Assembly (NCBI GenBank): GCA_944474755.1
Contig: OX104112.1
Span: 64,759,640 to 64,823,639 of the forward strand
DNA: 64,000 nt
Source of the DNA: Limnoperna fortunei
Lineage: Eukaryota > Mollusca > Bivalvia > Mytilida > Modiolidae
Reading direction: 5' to 3'
Below the pieces are notes generated by a model. The model was not told the origin of the DNA and did not search any database. It saw nothing but the letters and a program-made list of their open reading frames with translations. A program made the translations under genes and the position numbers. Shown here in pieces: positions 1-11,881 of this stretch. Every line of letters begins with the position of its first letter. The first letter of the stretch is position 1.

Positions 1-700
1 GTGTCAAAATACTAGATATCATTTTGAGGCAACCGGTTGGATGAAATTTATCTTTTGCAGCTAAGAAAACTGTAATTATAAAATATCAGAATGGTACAAA
101 TACCATTAGAAATCTATGCAATACTACCTCAATGTGCAGTTATCTTAGCTGTTAGCTTAGTTAGTGTAGATTTATTTTGATTGTCATAATAGGCATGGAC
201 GGACTGTGTAATAGTGTGTTGTCGTTATCAAATTATTTCTTGTTTGTATAACAAAACTTATAAAAAAAATTTGATTATAAGTTATTAGCATGCATTTAAA
301 TAACGCATTTTTATTTGAGATTGCACCACTTTATAGTTTTGACTTTATTCTTCTAGTACAAGTATTTATATAACTATCTTGTTTTCTAATTTTTTAGTCT
401 TGTTGTAGAAGATCTTTATCAGTATCAATTTTTTTATCATTTAACAACTATACAGTAGGTTTTACTCTAAATTCTGTTCTTTAATGTCAGTATGGTCAAA
501 GTTAATATAGATTTGCACAATTAATTAAAGTAAAATACAAGTATTTTCTTTTTAAAAATTGAGCGCAATTGCTTGGGTTTTTTTTATGTAGTAATTTAAC
601 AGCTTCATAGCTGATATTTTTTAATTAGGAAGGATGCATAATCTATTGGGAACTCTAAGCCTTTGATGTAATCTGGTTATGTAAATTATTGTTTAAGTCA
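1..700. other. AT-rich non-coding sequence upstream of spire exons
   Basis: No exon, RNA gene or structured repeat could be recognised here. The spire reading frame is already in its C-terminal part at 1545, so this stretch is probably intron of the same gene, whose N-terminal exons would lie before the window. Confidence 0.4.
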
Positions 701-704
701 AGCA

Positions 705-925
705 CATCAATGCGTTTCAGCAATATTTCAGCAAAATATTTCATGATGTCCACTTTTAATTGGGGAGGAAAATGTAAATCCCTGGACCTTCAGCAGAAAA
801 CTGGCAAGCCTTGTCAATTTATGTACACCTTGCCTACAGTAAGGCTCAAACTCACAACCTCATTGTTGACTCATCATTGATCAATAGTAAATAACCACAT
901 AGCTAACAGGACCTCTGGTTATAAA
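705..925 (-). mobile_element. Old tRNA-derived SINE copy, reverse orientation
   Basis: Read on the minus strand, the segment has a tRNA-like head with a box-A-like stretch (TTAGCTATGTGG) and a box-B-like GAGTTTGAGCC. A body follows that aligns with the full SINE at 33837-34113: the 'GGCAAGGTGTAC' block, a 'TTGACAAGGCTTGCCAG' block, then the 3' end with repeated GCTGAAATATTGCTGAAA. It is clearly diverged and lies just upstream of, or in an intron of, the spire gene. Family membership is inferred from similarity to the other copies in this window only. Confidence 0.6.
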
Positions 926-1544
926 ACTCATAGTTTTCAGTATATATATGACAAGCTTCCTTTGGCCCTTAGGTCTCAGTTTTTTGGTAGCCAATAAATC
1001 AGAACTTAAAAACATTTATTGAAGCAAGCATGCCTATAAAGGTTATTTGTACAGTTTAGATGTAGGCTAGTTCAGAAGTAATATATTTAGTATTATAGAT
1101 TAGACTTCCTTCACCATTAGTTAACTGTATAGTACGTTGCTGGTTTACTTTATGAGAGCTAATTTTAGATACACTTAATCAGGTAACCACAAATACATTA
1201 GGTATAATGGTCTAATGGGAGGTTATACATATACATATATAGTAATAAGACTTCAAGATGTTATGCCAGACAACACATTCATTAAATAATAAATACAATT
1301 TTTAACCATACTCATTTATCTGAAGTTCCTGGTTGTCAATTTTGTATTCTTTTTATGGTATACAGTTAAATGTTATAGATCCTAACATGGTTTTAGTTCG
1401 ACAACATCCTGAGTACAATACTAGAAAATGTGCTGACAAAGCTTAAACTGTATAAAGGCTACACATTAATATAACATACAGTTTTTTTTTTAACATATCT
1501 GTATTATTCAATCTGTTTATTTAATTTATTGTTTGTAATTTAAG

Positions 1545-4100
1545 AAATGGAAGCATCCAATAGAATGTCTGGCCTTGAACTTAGAAGAAGTCATGCATAT
1601 CAGAACTGTGTTAACAAAGGCAGAGTTAGAGTCCTTAATCCTTGAACCAGAACTATATAATATGGTGTCAAAGGGCAAGGTAACATTTTCTTGTAAACAT
1701 TTCAGTTCCTGGAAAAACATTAAAAAATTATTAAGCATTGTGTTATAAACAATGAATGTCAGATAATCAATTAAGTGCAATGTTTGAACGCTTAATTAGT
1801 AAATAATGTTGTATTGTTTTAAATCTGTCTGGAAAAACATTATTATCGCTATTTTGCAGTATTTTCCTTTGATCGTTGTGTGCGATATTATTCCATCTCA
1901 CTCTACTATCGTGGGATGGGCCCATCTCAGCTCGCTGTCAAGACGTCGTTATGTAAACACTGTGACGTCACAATGTTACAAAACAGCGATAAACAGATTA
2001 TTTACGTTTTTTGAAACTCGATGCACTTCCTCGTCATCTCATCTCAGGGCTGTCGCCCTTCGATGAGATACGACGAGAAAATGCATCTCGTTTCAAAAAA
2101 CGTAAATAATCTATAAGTATCAGTATTATAAAAGTAGCAAATATGGTGTTTGCACATGAATAATTTTATAGCATAGGTTAAGATGGCTGCATTTACAGAA
2201 CAGTTTATGGCTTTTGTGTAATTGACAGAACTCGACTCTAGTTAATGTGGACCATTTTATTTACATGTGATCACATTTACTGCATTATTTAACCAACTCA
2301 GTCATTCATTTCCTATGAACAGACACAGAATCTACCTTTTTATCGTACGAGATAGTTAACCATAACAGACTTCTATCGGAAACACAAACATGAAAATTTG
2401 ACAAATTTGATCAGATTCACTGTACAAAACTTGTTGATAGTCTATCATATATGGCATCAAATAAAAAAAGTCATTTTCTTTTTCAGGTGTGTTTTACCTG
2501 TAAAGAAGTTAAATTCTCTATGTTCGGTCAATGGGGAAACAAATGTAAAATTTGTAACAGAAATGTTTGTAACACATGTCTTCGCAAGGTAGGTATTTAT
2601 GTAATTACACCCATAAATTGATTAGCCATCCTTACAAGTTTCTTTGATTTTAATTGGTCAATAGCTGGTTATTTCCCCGCTTCGAAGACGAGTGGGTTAC
2701 ACTGTTTTACCCTTGGTCTTCTACTTCCTGTTTACCGAATACTTAGATTTTTACACATAGTTGTGAATTGGGGGGGGGGGTGGGGGGGCATCACGAGTGA
2801 GCATTAGCTCACAGTCCATACTTGTTAAAATCTCAAGAGAGCATATGTTACTCGTAATATAAATGCGCTGAAATTAATTTAAGTTTTTGTATTTGTATGT
2901 AATTAAATTAAACTATGTATAGAAATGAAATCTTCAGCTTTATGCCAAGTCAAAGAAGAAATTGTGCTTTTATTTTTATTGGAGATCACTGTTTTATTTT
3001 TTCAAGTAAAAAGATTTTTATCCAAAATTGAATCCCAAAAGAGATTTACATTGCTTTTAAATAAGTGTAATATAAAACAAATAAAGTTTGATGCATGTGC
3101 AGGAAACATGCTATGGTAGTATATATTAAGGCAGCCATTTTGGTTTTGGCAATTCATTACAAGATTGCATACTGAGTGAAGGTGAAGGTTTTTTGTTATT
3201 TATATGATTGTCCATTTAGAATAATGTCTGTGTATAATCTTTTGTAGATGAACATTCCCACTGAACATTTCCAAAATATACCAGTACATACACTGAGTCC
3301 TATACCACTTAGTCCGGAAGCTTTGGATATACTTAAGGTGTTTGAAAGGTATATATTTCTGTAATGCATAAATTAACATTTCATGTTATGGTTTTTCCCT
3401 TACAGCATAGCTGCAGTTACAGTTAATGCATTTGATTTTTTCTTGAATATTTATATACTATATAATCTGATCTTAAAAGACACTTAATGTAATAAATAAT
3501 GAATGAGGGCAGAAAGGTCGGTTATTATGACCCATCATTTAGAAGAAAAGTTCTTGTGAATAAAGATTTTGAAACTGCATGTACAAATGACATTTGCTTC
3601 TCTCCTCCTATAAAGTATGTGTTCCCACTTCTCAGTGTCCATTTTGATTTTCGGCGCTATAGAATGGAGTTAACTAATTATTAAAGGGAGATAATAGATT
3701 AGTTCTGATGCTAGTTATATATAACTTTAGAAAAAAACCCAAGTTGAATGTTTTTTAATTTTTTTTTTACAGTACAGGATCTGTTCCTCATTCACCGCTG
3801 ACACAGAAAAAATTGCTACAGGAAATAGAAAATAAATCGCCAAAGAAGAAAACACTGCAGAGATCTCAGACTTTTAATTCAACTCCAAACTTAGCAACAC
3901 CATTGCCGAACAAAAATCTCTTGAAAGGGCCCCAAATGAATGTGTGTTGTGAATGTAAAAAAATGATAATGGACATTATAAGGACCAGTCGGACATCTAT
4001 ATCACTTATAAACAAGGGGAAAACTCTGCCATCTTCAGAGGACAGGAAGTCGGCTTCATCACTGTCCCTTAGTGTTAAAAACTTCTTCACACTAAAGTAA
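1545..4100 (+). CDS. spire: Spire-type actin nucleation factor, C-terminal exons (partial gene)
   Basis: Four exons are visible: 1545-1679, 2487-2588, 3248-3348 and 3773-4100, the last ending in TAA. Each internal boundary has AG/GT, and the phases join without a stop (the third exon ends with AG, which completes a Ser codon with the first T of the fourth). Exon 1 encodes the conserved stretch LNLEEVMHIRTVLTKAELE typical of the Spir box region. Exon 2 encodes a cysteine-rich module with CFTC, CKIC and CNTC pairs (KFSMFGQWGNKCKICNRNVC), the modified FYVE-type zinc finger of Spire proteins. Exon 3 continues MNIPTEHFQNIPVHTLSP. The last exon is Ser/Lys-rich with a CCECKKM motif. Spire proteins nucleate actin through KIND and WH2 domains, which must lie before this window, and use the Spir box and FYVE-like module to reach vesicle membranes. 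The exon series and motifs make the family call firm; the exact orthologue is inferred. Confidence 0.88.
1995..2112. repeat. Imperfect hairpin in a spire intron
   Basis: A left arm starting AGATTATTTACGTTTTTTGA and a right arm ending TCAAAAAACGTAAATAATCT are reverse complements. The pairing continues inward with scattered mismatches (GAAACTCGATGCA against TGCATCTCGTTTC) to a short central GGGCTGTCGCCC. The total is about 118 bp. It is probably a small inverted-repeat element or foldback; no clear target duplication was seen. Confidence 0.75.
2769..2790. repeat. Poly-G tract in a spire intron
   Basis: A run of G interrupted by a single T lies in the intron between the zinc-finger exon and the next exon. 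It is a simple low-complexity tract. Confidence 0.8.
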
Positions 4101-5260
4101 CAGTTAATGAACAACTTTATTTGCATTATGACAATACTATTGAAATCAAAATACAACACTTTTCTTGTTGTATATTATGAATTTTCTACTTGATTTGTTT
4201 AAATTTTTACTGGTTTTTTTCAGTCTAAAATTTCTTGAACAAGTATTCTTTCATTAAGTTTACAATGCAATATTTTTACATAGTATTTCTTCTGTTTGTT
4301 GAATCTCTGATAATCAATCTTTTTTAGAAATCCATACTTTAATAGGGCTGTTTTGCAATTTTACACTGAACATGTCTGACAGTTTTTGCATAGAAGACTT
4401 TATTTCACAGAACAAATGTTTACTAAATAAAATCTTATGTCTTCCCATTACTTAATTATTTGGTAAGATTGATATTATACAAGGGAATGTTAAACCAGAT
4501 TGATTCCCAGTAATTGCTGTGATTTGCTGTATGTGATAGAGTCACCTTGCAAAGCAATAGTTGTGTATATATAGTGAGACTTATTTTGTATAGTAAAGTC
4601 ATATTGTATATATCCATTGTCATATAAGCATTCAGATCACACATAATTACTAAGTTGTTTTATTTGCAGAGATATTTATTTCAATATACTTTGTTGATCC
4701 ACAATATAGTTAAATGTTTTTAACAACACAGCTTAATTGTTTTAGAAGTAAATATTAGGACTTTTAATTTATTTATACATGTGAGACCTGTATTTGTGAC
4801 AATACTTATACCGGTCATTCGTGATCAGTAGTTATTGTAGTTTGTCGAGTGATCTTTGACTCATTGATTTAAAGAAACTTAAGCAAATTATATTGTTGAT
4901 ATTAAAAAATAATGTGATATGTACAAACTTTATTTCGTGGTATTCCGTACAGTTGGTATGGTACAATCTGTGAGTATTGTCATGTGATAAATGTGTCGTT
5001 ACATGATCTTCATATCACATGACATACATGTTGTCACATGATTACCAAATGATATATGCATTCACATATGATATTCATATCATCACATGTGTCACATGAT
5101 TAACATATTACCAAATGATATATGTATTATTCATCAGTGATATACATATTATCACATGTGTCACATGTTATAAGTATTGTCACATGATGTGAGTTTTGTC
5201 ACATGACTGTTTTTACTTTGTGTCGAGACATAAGTTAAATTTTAATAAAAGCATAATGTG
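4101..5260 (+). other. Probable spire 3' UTR
   Basis: AT-rich non-coding sequence follows the spire stop codon directly. AATAAA hexamers occur at 4426-4431 and 5244-5249, either of which could direct polyadenylation. The second lies just after the CACATGAT repeat cluster, so a long 3' UTR would carry that cluster into the mRNA. This is inferred from position only. Confidence 0.45.
4975..5205. repeat. Degenerate CACATGAT / ATGATATA repeat cluster
   Basis: About a dozen imperfect copies of (T)CACATGA(T) alternate with ATGATATATG blocks. Because CACATG and CATGTG are complementary, the cluster is partly palindromic and could fold. It sits in the likely 3' UTR of spire. Confidence 0.7.
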
Positions 5261-6440
5261 ATACTGTAGCCATATGTCTGGTTGTGAAAACGTACTAATA
5301 GTCTATTGACAAATAAACCATCTGATGTAAATTTATAATTACATACATTGTGATTTAAACCTCTTTCTTTCTGCATGCAAATAAACCGACTTTTTAATGT
5401 TTTAATAATTCTTTATATTAAGGATAATTTATTTTTAAAAGTAAGTAAACTTTTCTTTGAAAGCTATATTACAGATTTTTTTTTGTTTACAGAGAGTACA
5501 TTTGTTCCCTTATATGTAATCTTCAGCTAAGACTAATTAAATTCAAACTGGTTTATAGAGTACACAAAATTTTAAAGGTAATTTTCTTACCGTGGTTAAT
5601 TTTTTTATAACAATAATAAAAGCAAAATGGAAAACGTTAATTTGGTTTCTTACTTATTTGGAAAACTATTAGAGCTTATGTGTAGACAGAAAAAAAAAAC
5701 ATTCTCAATTTAAGTACTTTTTTATTAATTACTCTTTTTGGCTGTCTGAAAATATCTCCTATCCCAAGCTCTAATTTTAATTCAATTTTTCATAAAAATA
5801 ATTTAAAAAGAAATAATATACAATTTTATTGAAATAATACCTGTATTTATATGACAGTATATAGTTTTAGATACAGCAAACTGTTGTCAACAACTGAGTT
5901 TATAATAATGTAAGATTTTAATTTCAAAATATTTTTTCCACAGAGATATTAATAATATAGATAAAGTATGTTTAAATTCATCTTAAACCATGGAGATATT
6001 TTACATGACCTAAACTCATAAAATTTAGATAAATTGAGATTTCCAGATGTGACAGAATGGTTTCTCAGTACAATTTTTGTCTTATTCGGAAAGCATTGTT
6101 ATTAAAGGCTTGAAGTATATGGGTGACTTAACCAGGTTGTCCATAATCTAATTAAACTGGAATGAAAATAAAAGCAAAAATTGTTTCTTTCTTTGTTTTT
6201 GTTGATTTGCCATAATTATTGAATCATGTTTACTTCAGTTCAACTAAATATCCACTCTTCAAATCATGACAAAGGTCTTGGAGTGTGATCCTTTCAATGG
6301 TGTCCTGTCTACCCATCAACATGTTTGGTACTTACTGAAAATAACTGAAAATAATATTTCTTGGTCTCCTGGACTAAAGCTACATATGAGCTATTCTAAT
6401 CTATTGTCAGTTGTCTTCCATCCATCTGTTGTTCCTCAGT
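5261..6440. other. AT-rich intergenic sequence, nothing recognised
   Basis: Very AT-rich with no long reading frame, no tRNA-like boxes and no clear tandem or inverted repeats. Confidence 0.4.
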
Positions 6441-6443
6441 GTT

Positions 6444-6830
6444 CTATCCTTTTTCATTTCTTCTGAAACAACTGGGCTTAAAATGAAAAATCAAATCCTC
6501 AAGAATTCTTGTGTTTACTTCAAAAATTCTAGCATACAGCTGGGTCCTCCAACCAACATAGCAACAGTGACTATAAATAGAAAGCCAGTTAAATTCCTTT
6601 CTTTGGTAATTTAACAAACTTAATGCCAAACTGTATAAGATCAAAGGGAATTTAGATTCCTTGCCAGCTAATAACATAGACCAAAACGATATAACCCTAA
6701 CTTTAATATCAATATCTAATGGAAAGTGCCCTAGTTCACCATAAATCATACATGACGGGGTAGATGCTTTCAAAATTTGAGATGAACTATTTGAACATGC
6801 GGTGGGGAGGTTATAATTCATAACCTCTGT
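6444..6830 (-). pseudogene. Decayed LINE fragment, region downstream of the reverse transcriptase
   Basis: A minus-strand open stretch encodes IYGELGHFPLDIDIKVRVIS, then FWSMLLAGKE, LYSLALSLL and FNWLSIYSHCCYVG. This pattern (YGE.GR.PL.I..K..MI.FW, then a F.W...I..IF...GL..IW segment) is recalled from the region downstream of the reverse transcriptase in animal non-LTR retrotransposons. The fragment is isolated, has no catalytic RT motifs and no matching continuation on either side. The assignment rests on motif memory and is moderate. Confidence 0.5.
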
Positions 6831-6854
6831 TTGGATATGAGTGTCCGTCTGCCC

Positions 6855-7540
6855 GTAACCGGGTGGTTTCCAGATGATAATATAAAAACGCATCAAAGGA
6901 TTTTGTTTACTCTGCACAATTGTTAAGTATTTTAAAATGAAGATCAAATTCAATTTTCAGCAGATGTCTATTTGTAGTTTTTTATTTACATGTAGGTAAA
7001 TTAACATTTTGTTGTCAACAGCTCGCGGTTTCCAAATGATAACGTAAACTTACGCCAACAGAATTTGTCCACAAAAAAATTGCATAGCTGCTAAGGGACC
7101 GACCATTTAACTTGCAGGGGGGGCCTTGGTTTTTTCCTAAAAAATATTTTGAAAATTTTTTATTTAAAAAATATTTTGGAAGCAGAGGTTAAGAAAAAAA
7201 TATATTCTGAAGAAGGATTTCTGCTATATAAAATAATGCTAATAATGAAAAAAATATTCTGTCTTGTTCTGACCAAAAAAAACCAAGCCCCCCCCTTCAA
7301 ATTAAATTGTCTGTCCCTAAGTACTATACAATGAAGATAAAGTTCATTTTCAGCACAACCCCTTTTGCAGTTTTTAGTAAGGCCAATTGAAAATAAAATA
7401 TTTTGTCCAAAATTGGCAGCTTTCAAATGATAACTTGAAAAGCGGATTTCTTAAAACTTGGCACAACTGTTAAATACTATAAAATGAAGATCAAGTTGTA
7501 TTTTCAGCACAATCACATTAGTACTTTTGAATTAGGGCAA
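6855..7540. repeat. Three diverged copies of an ATGATAAC...AAAATGAAGATCAA repeat
   Basis: Copies near 6865-6960, 7030-7080 (continuing after the inserted element near 7325) and 7425-7520 share the order GGTTTCCAAATGATAAC, TTT..CACAACTGTTAA, AAAATGAAGATCAA.TT and TTTTCAGCA. One copy is interrupted by the short element at 7094-7318. Such degenerate dispersed repeats are frequent in mollusc genomes; function is not inferred. Confidence 0.6.
7094..7318. mobile_element. Short inverted-repeat element (MITE-like), 225 bp
   Basis: The left end AGGGACCGACCATTTAACTT and the right end, read in reverse complement, AGGGACAGACAATTTAATTT match over roughly 45 bp, including the following poly-G and CTTGGTTTTTT blocks. 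The interior is AT-rich and without coding capacity. It interrupts an older repeat copy. A target-site duplication could not be fixed. Confidence 0.65.
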
Positions 7541-9467
7541 TTTAAAAAAAAACAGTGGCGAGGTATCATTAGTTGCCCTGGTTCTCGCTGGTAGCCTGGC
7601 TTCTTTACTCAATCAAAATTAAAGTAGGAAAATTACTGAAAGTGACCAAACACATTGAAAAGCGACCTAAGATCCTACACCAACCCTATCATAATGTAAT
7701 CTTTAGTGCTTTCACAATTATTGCACGAATAAGTCTTATAATTTGAAAGAAAAGGACTCTAAAATTGTTGATTATAAATTAACAGGTTCTATTTCACGCT
7801 CCTCAAAGAAATGTTCTTTTTCTGCATCTTAAAAGGAAACGATGATTTAAAATGCGTGTGATCACGGCAACCTTTAGTGTTGTGGTAATATGAGGCAAGT
7901 GATATTTAGAAATATTAAAACAAAATATTTTTAATTCTAAACAATTCTTAGTTAAATTCATCGACCACTTTGTACTGGTATTTTGTAATTTTTCCTAAAT
8001 TAATCCTTTATGGTTTGTCCTATAACTGGGGGTAGTTTGTAGAGTGATAGTATTTCTTTTTAAATTTTGAGTTAATTTTGTATAAAATTCAATATTTTAA
8101 GAAGATGCCTCGTGGAGTGACTTGCTTTGTTTCTATATCTTTTGTGTCATTTGTATACCTAAATACTTGATTAGTTTTGTATTCCACTGAACGTCTATGC
8201 TGGTATTTATTTGTAGGTTTTGGAAATGAGACGGGTCCTTTCTCTTGGCTCTGTATTACACATGTGTATTTTGTTTTCGTTTGTTAGTGGATATGTTTCT
8301 GCATCTGTGTTGTTGTTTTTAACGAATGGGGAGGGTTGAGATCGGATTAAGCACAGGGTTGTGTTGTTATTTTGATGTATAGTGTTGTAGTGCTGGTTGA
8401 TGGTTCTGCTGGTCTCTTGTTCGGGGCATAAATATGGGGAGCAGTAGGAAATGTATTAACTGGTTCCCGACACAATACTTTTATGTGATTGTTCCACGAC
8501 ACTATATTATAACCTGTTTGTCCTTACTGTTGTTTGTTTTTTTTTGTTAACTTTAGGTAATTGTTCCGACTTGCAGGGATTACTGGAATTGTGAAGATTG
8601 TATTCGGATTATCTCCTCTTGATACATTCCGTTAGTCAACAAAGACATGATTTTTAACGCTTCTGTTACTGTCCAGTCCTTTAGGTAATACATGTAGATA
8701 AGGATAAACTGTAAACAACAAAACTTATCAGGAAGACAAATAAATCATGGTGCTCGAAATTGTTAATCAACTCCAAATATATATGATAATTTTTTACAGT
8801 TTGTGTATGAAAGCTGTAATAGAGAACAACTGCGAAAAAGCAAAACTGATCAACAAGACCGGAAAAACAAATTGTTTGTGATGGTATTTAGGTGTTTTAT
8901 TTGTAACGTTATATCTGACACCTACATGTTTTGTAAAACTCTTGAAGTCAATTGTCTTCCTTGTATGCTTCCAGAACCCTCTGTTTAACAATTCAATATT
9001 TTAAATAGAAAATATACATTTTTATTTAAAACTTCTTTGCCATCATACATTTTTAGAAAGTTAAATATGGATATACAATATTAACTTGCACATGTTACAT
9101 GTGATTGGTGTGTAAACCGTTTATATCATTTGTTTCTTTTTCTTCTTTCGTTTATCAGCAACGGTACAACCATCACCCTGATTTCCGCAGTTTCAGAGTA
9201 TAACGTGTCCTTTGGGGCTTCATGGTCATTTAACTCACAAGGGTTGTTTCTGTAAAAGGTTTTCAAAATATATTACAAATCGAATTAAAGTTTACTGCAC
9301 GTTCCTATGAAAATGAATAGACTTTGTTGCTTGCTATATAAGTCTGCCTTAGGTTGATTTAACTGTTTCCAGGTGTGAACACGAAAGTTACAACAATCTC
9401 TTTTAATAACCGTTCTTGACATCTACCATTTACATGTCATGTATTAATATTTATCTGATATATATAT
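7541..9467. other. Intergenic sequence, no gene recognised
   Basis: Only short open frames without recognisable motifs occur. The strand-overlapping 60-65 residue frames near 8800-8990 show no family signature and are judged to be chance. Confidence 0.4.
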
Positions 9468-10139
9468 TAACTAAATAACAGGCCGAGTGGTTAAGGTAGT
9501 CGTTCATCTACTACTATTGAGCACGTACCTGTCAACTAAATAACAGGCCGAGTGGTTAAGGTAGTCGTTCATCTACTATTGAGCACGTACCTGTCAAGAC
9601 TGAGCCTCTAACTAAATAACAGGCCGAGTGGTTAAGGTAGTCGTTCATCTACTATTGAGCACGTACCTGTCAAGACTGAGCCTCTAACTAAATAACAGGC
9701 GAGTGGTTAAGGTAGTCGTTCATCTACTATTGAGCACGTACCTGTCAAGACTGAGCCTCTAACTAAATAACAGGCCGAGTGGTTAAGGTAGTCGTTCATC
9801 TACTATTGAGCACGTACCTGTCAAGACTGAGCCTCTAACTAAATAACAGGCCGAGTGGTTAAGGTAGTCGTTCATCTACTATTGAGCACGTACCTGTCAA
9901 GACTGAGCCTCTAACTAAATAACAAGCCGAGTGGTTAAGATAGTCGTTCATCTATTATTGAGCACGTACCTGTCAAGACTGAGCCTCTAACTAAATAACA
10001 GGCCGAGTGGTTAAGGTAGTCGTTCATCTACTATTGAGCACGCATCTGTCAAGACTGAGCCTCTAACTAAATAACAGGCCGAGTGGTTAAGGTAGTCGTT
10101 CATCTACTATTGAGCACGTACCTGTCAAGACTGAACCTT
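9468..10139 (+). repeat. Nine-copy tandem array of a tRNA-like SINE head (about 76-bp unit)
   Basis: Nine near-identical units each begin AACTAAATAACAGGCCGAGT, continue GGTTAAGGTAGTCGTTCATC and TACTATTGAGCACGTACCTG, and end TCAAGACTGAGCCTCT. GGCCGAGTGGTTAAGG is a tRNA-like box A, matching the head of the SINE at 33837. The first unit is shorter at its 3' end, and the last runs straight into a SINE body (10140-10285). The array therefore looks like tandem multiplication of the SINE 5' part. Confidence 0.85.
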
Positions 10140-10285
10140 GCTGTGGGCATAGTTCTGCTGAAGGTCAGGTCAGATTTTATTGGGTACTCCGCCTTTCTTC
10201 CACAATAAAATCTGGAGGCGATGATATAGATGAAAATTGCTACATGTAAAAGTGGCGTTAAGCCTTATTACATAAACATTAACTA
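10140..10285 (+). mobile_element. SINE body following the head array
   Basis: After the last head unit the sequence keeps the order seen in the intact SINE at 33837-34113: a GCTGAAGGTCAGGTCAG block, TGGGTACTCCGCCTTTCTTC, CAATAAAATCTGGA, GATATAGATGAAAATTGCT and AAAGTGGCGTTAAG. Together with the preceding array it forms one SINE-derived locus. It lies in the 3' flank of the minus-strand mucin gene that ends at 10575. Confidence 0.75.
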
Positions 10286-10574
10286 AATATATAGTGTCGT
10301 AAATCTGCAATCTGAACAAATACTGGGTTATCTGATAAACAGTTTCCACAATTGGCTGCATTCTTCTTAGCCAAAAAACATGCTTAGTTCAAGCAAATTT
10401 TAATTAATGTTAAACACAGCTGTGACATAGGAATAAAACAAATATTATAAATTTCGTTTTGTTATTGAAAGACAAGCTATGTTAACAAATGTATGCCTAC
10501 AAACTACAGCGTATTTAAAATTAAAATGTAGAAATGAAGTTCCTTTGAAATATTTGTATAGTACGTTAAATTTC

Positions 10575-11881
10575 CTAGATAAATGTTTCACATCCCATCG
10601 CAGGTACGATATCTTCAGAAAGAACAGATTGGTATAAACTGCATGTCACGTCGTTATAGCTGAATGACCAACACTCTTTATAATTAAAACACGATACTGC
10701 ACAATCTATAACGTCCTGACTTATTCCTACCCATAAAGGTCTCAATGACGTCCTCACTTTACTGTCAGGCCAAGACAAATTGTACACGTAGGATGGATTA
10801 TATGGGCGAGAAAAAGGTGAGATTATTGCCAGTGGTTCTGAAGAAGTCGTTAATGCTAATTGTGTAGAAGTCGTTACTGGTCCTGGTGTAGACTTCGTTA
10901 CCGGTGATGCCATAGAAGTCGTTACTGGCGATGTTATAGACGTCGATACTGGTGATGTTGTAGAAGTCGGTACTGGTGATGGTGTAGACGTCGTTACTGG
11001 TGATGGTGTAGAAGTTGATACTGGTGATGTTGTAGATGTTGTTATTGGTGATGTAGAAGTTGTTACTGGTGATGATGTAGATGTTGTTATTGGTGATGTA
11101 GAAGTTGTTACTGGTGATGTTGTAGATGTTGTTATTGGTGATGTAGAAGTTGTTACTGGTGATGCCGTAGAAGTCGTTACTGGCGATGTAATAGACGTCA
11201 ATACTGGTGATGTTGTAGAAGTCGGTCCTGGTGATGCTGTAGTAGTCGTTACTGGTGATGTTGTAGAAGTCGTTACTGGTGATGTTGTAGAAGTCGTTAC
11301 TGGTGATGGTGTAGATATCGTCACTGGTGATGTTGTAGAAGTCGTTACTGGTGATGTTGTAGAAGTTGATACTGGTGATGTTGTAGAAGTCGTTACTGGT
11401 GATGGTTTAGAAGTCGATACTGGTGATGGTGTAGACGTCGTTACTGGTGATGTTGTGAAAGTAGATACTGATGATGGTGTAGAAGTCGATACTGGTGATG
11501 TTGTGGAAGTCGTTACTGGTGATGGTGTAGAAGTCGTTACTGGTGATGTTGTAGAAGTCGATACTGGTGATGGTGTAGAAGTTGATACTGGTGATGTTGT
11601 GGAAGTCGTTACTGGTGATGGTGTAGAAGTCGTTACTGGTGATGTTGTAGAAGTCGTTACTGGTGATGTTGTAGAAGTCGTTACTGGTGATGTTGTAGAA
11701 GTCGATACTGGTGATGTTGTGGAAGTCGTTACTGGTGATGGTGTAGAAGTTGTTACTGGTGATGTTGTAGAAGTCGTTACTGGTGATGTTGTAGAAGTCG
11801 ATACTGGTGATGTTGTAGAAGTCGTTACTGGTACTGCTGTAGTAGCCACGTTTTGAAGGGTATTTACACACTTTGAAATTA
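10575..11881 (-). CDS. Secreted mucin-like protein 1, main exon (exon 2 of 2)
   Basis: This exon encodes about 330 residues of an 8-residue repeat (TTSPVTTS and variants, 24-nt unit, about 41 units), which is a dense O-glycosylation substrate. A C-terminal module of about 75 residues follows: WPDSKVRTSLRPLWVGI, then DCAVSCFN, CWSFSY, CSLYQ and GCETFI before TAG. The five cysteines and the C.SF.Y...C.LY pattern resemble a PAN/Apple-type fold; that assignment is inference. There is no ATG at the start of the frame. The exon begins after an acceptor TTCATTATAG (exon edge at 11881) with the last two bases of a codon, and joins the signal-peptide exon at 24180-24216. Spliced length is 1344 nt, exactly 448 codons (447 aa). 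The antisense frames through the repeat are shadows. A paralogue lies at 34429-39497. Confidence 0.8.

Noticed and set aside
11455..11856. Plus-strand Val/Glu/Asp/Gly-repeat open frame opposite mucin 1 (and the minus-strand Asn/Ile/Tyr frame at 11407-11871)
   Set aside because: Both are alternative-frame readings of the 24-nt coding repeat. The Thr/Ser/Pro frame has the splice site, signal peptide and cysteine module.
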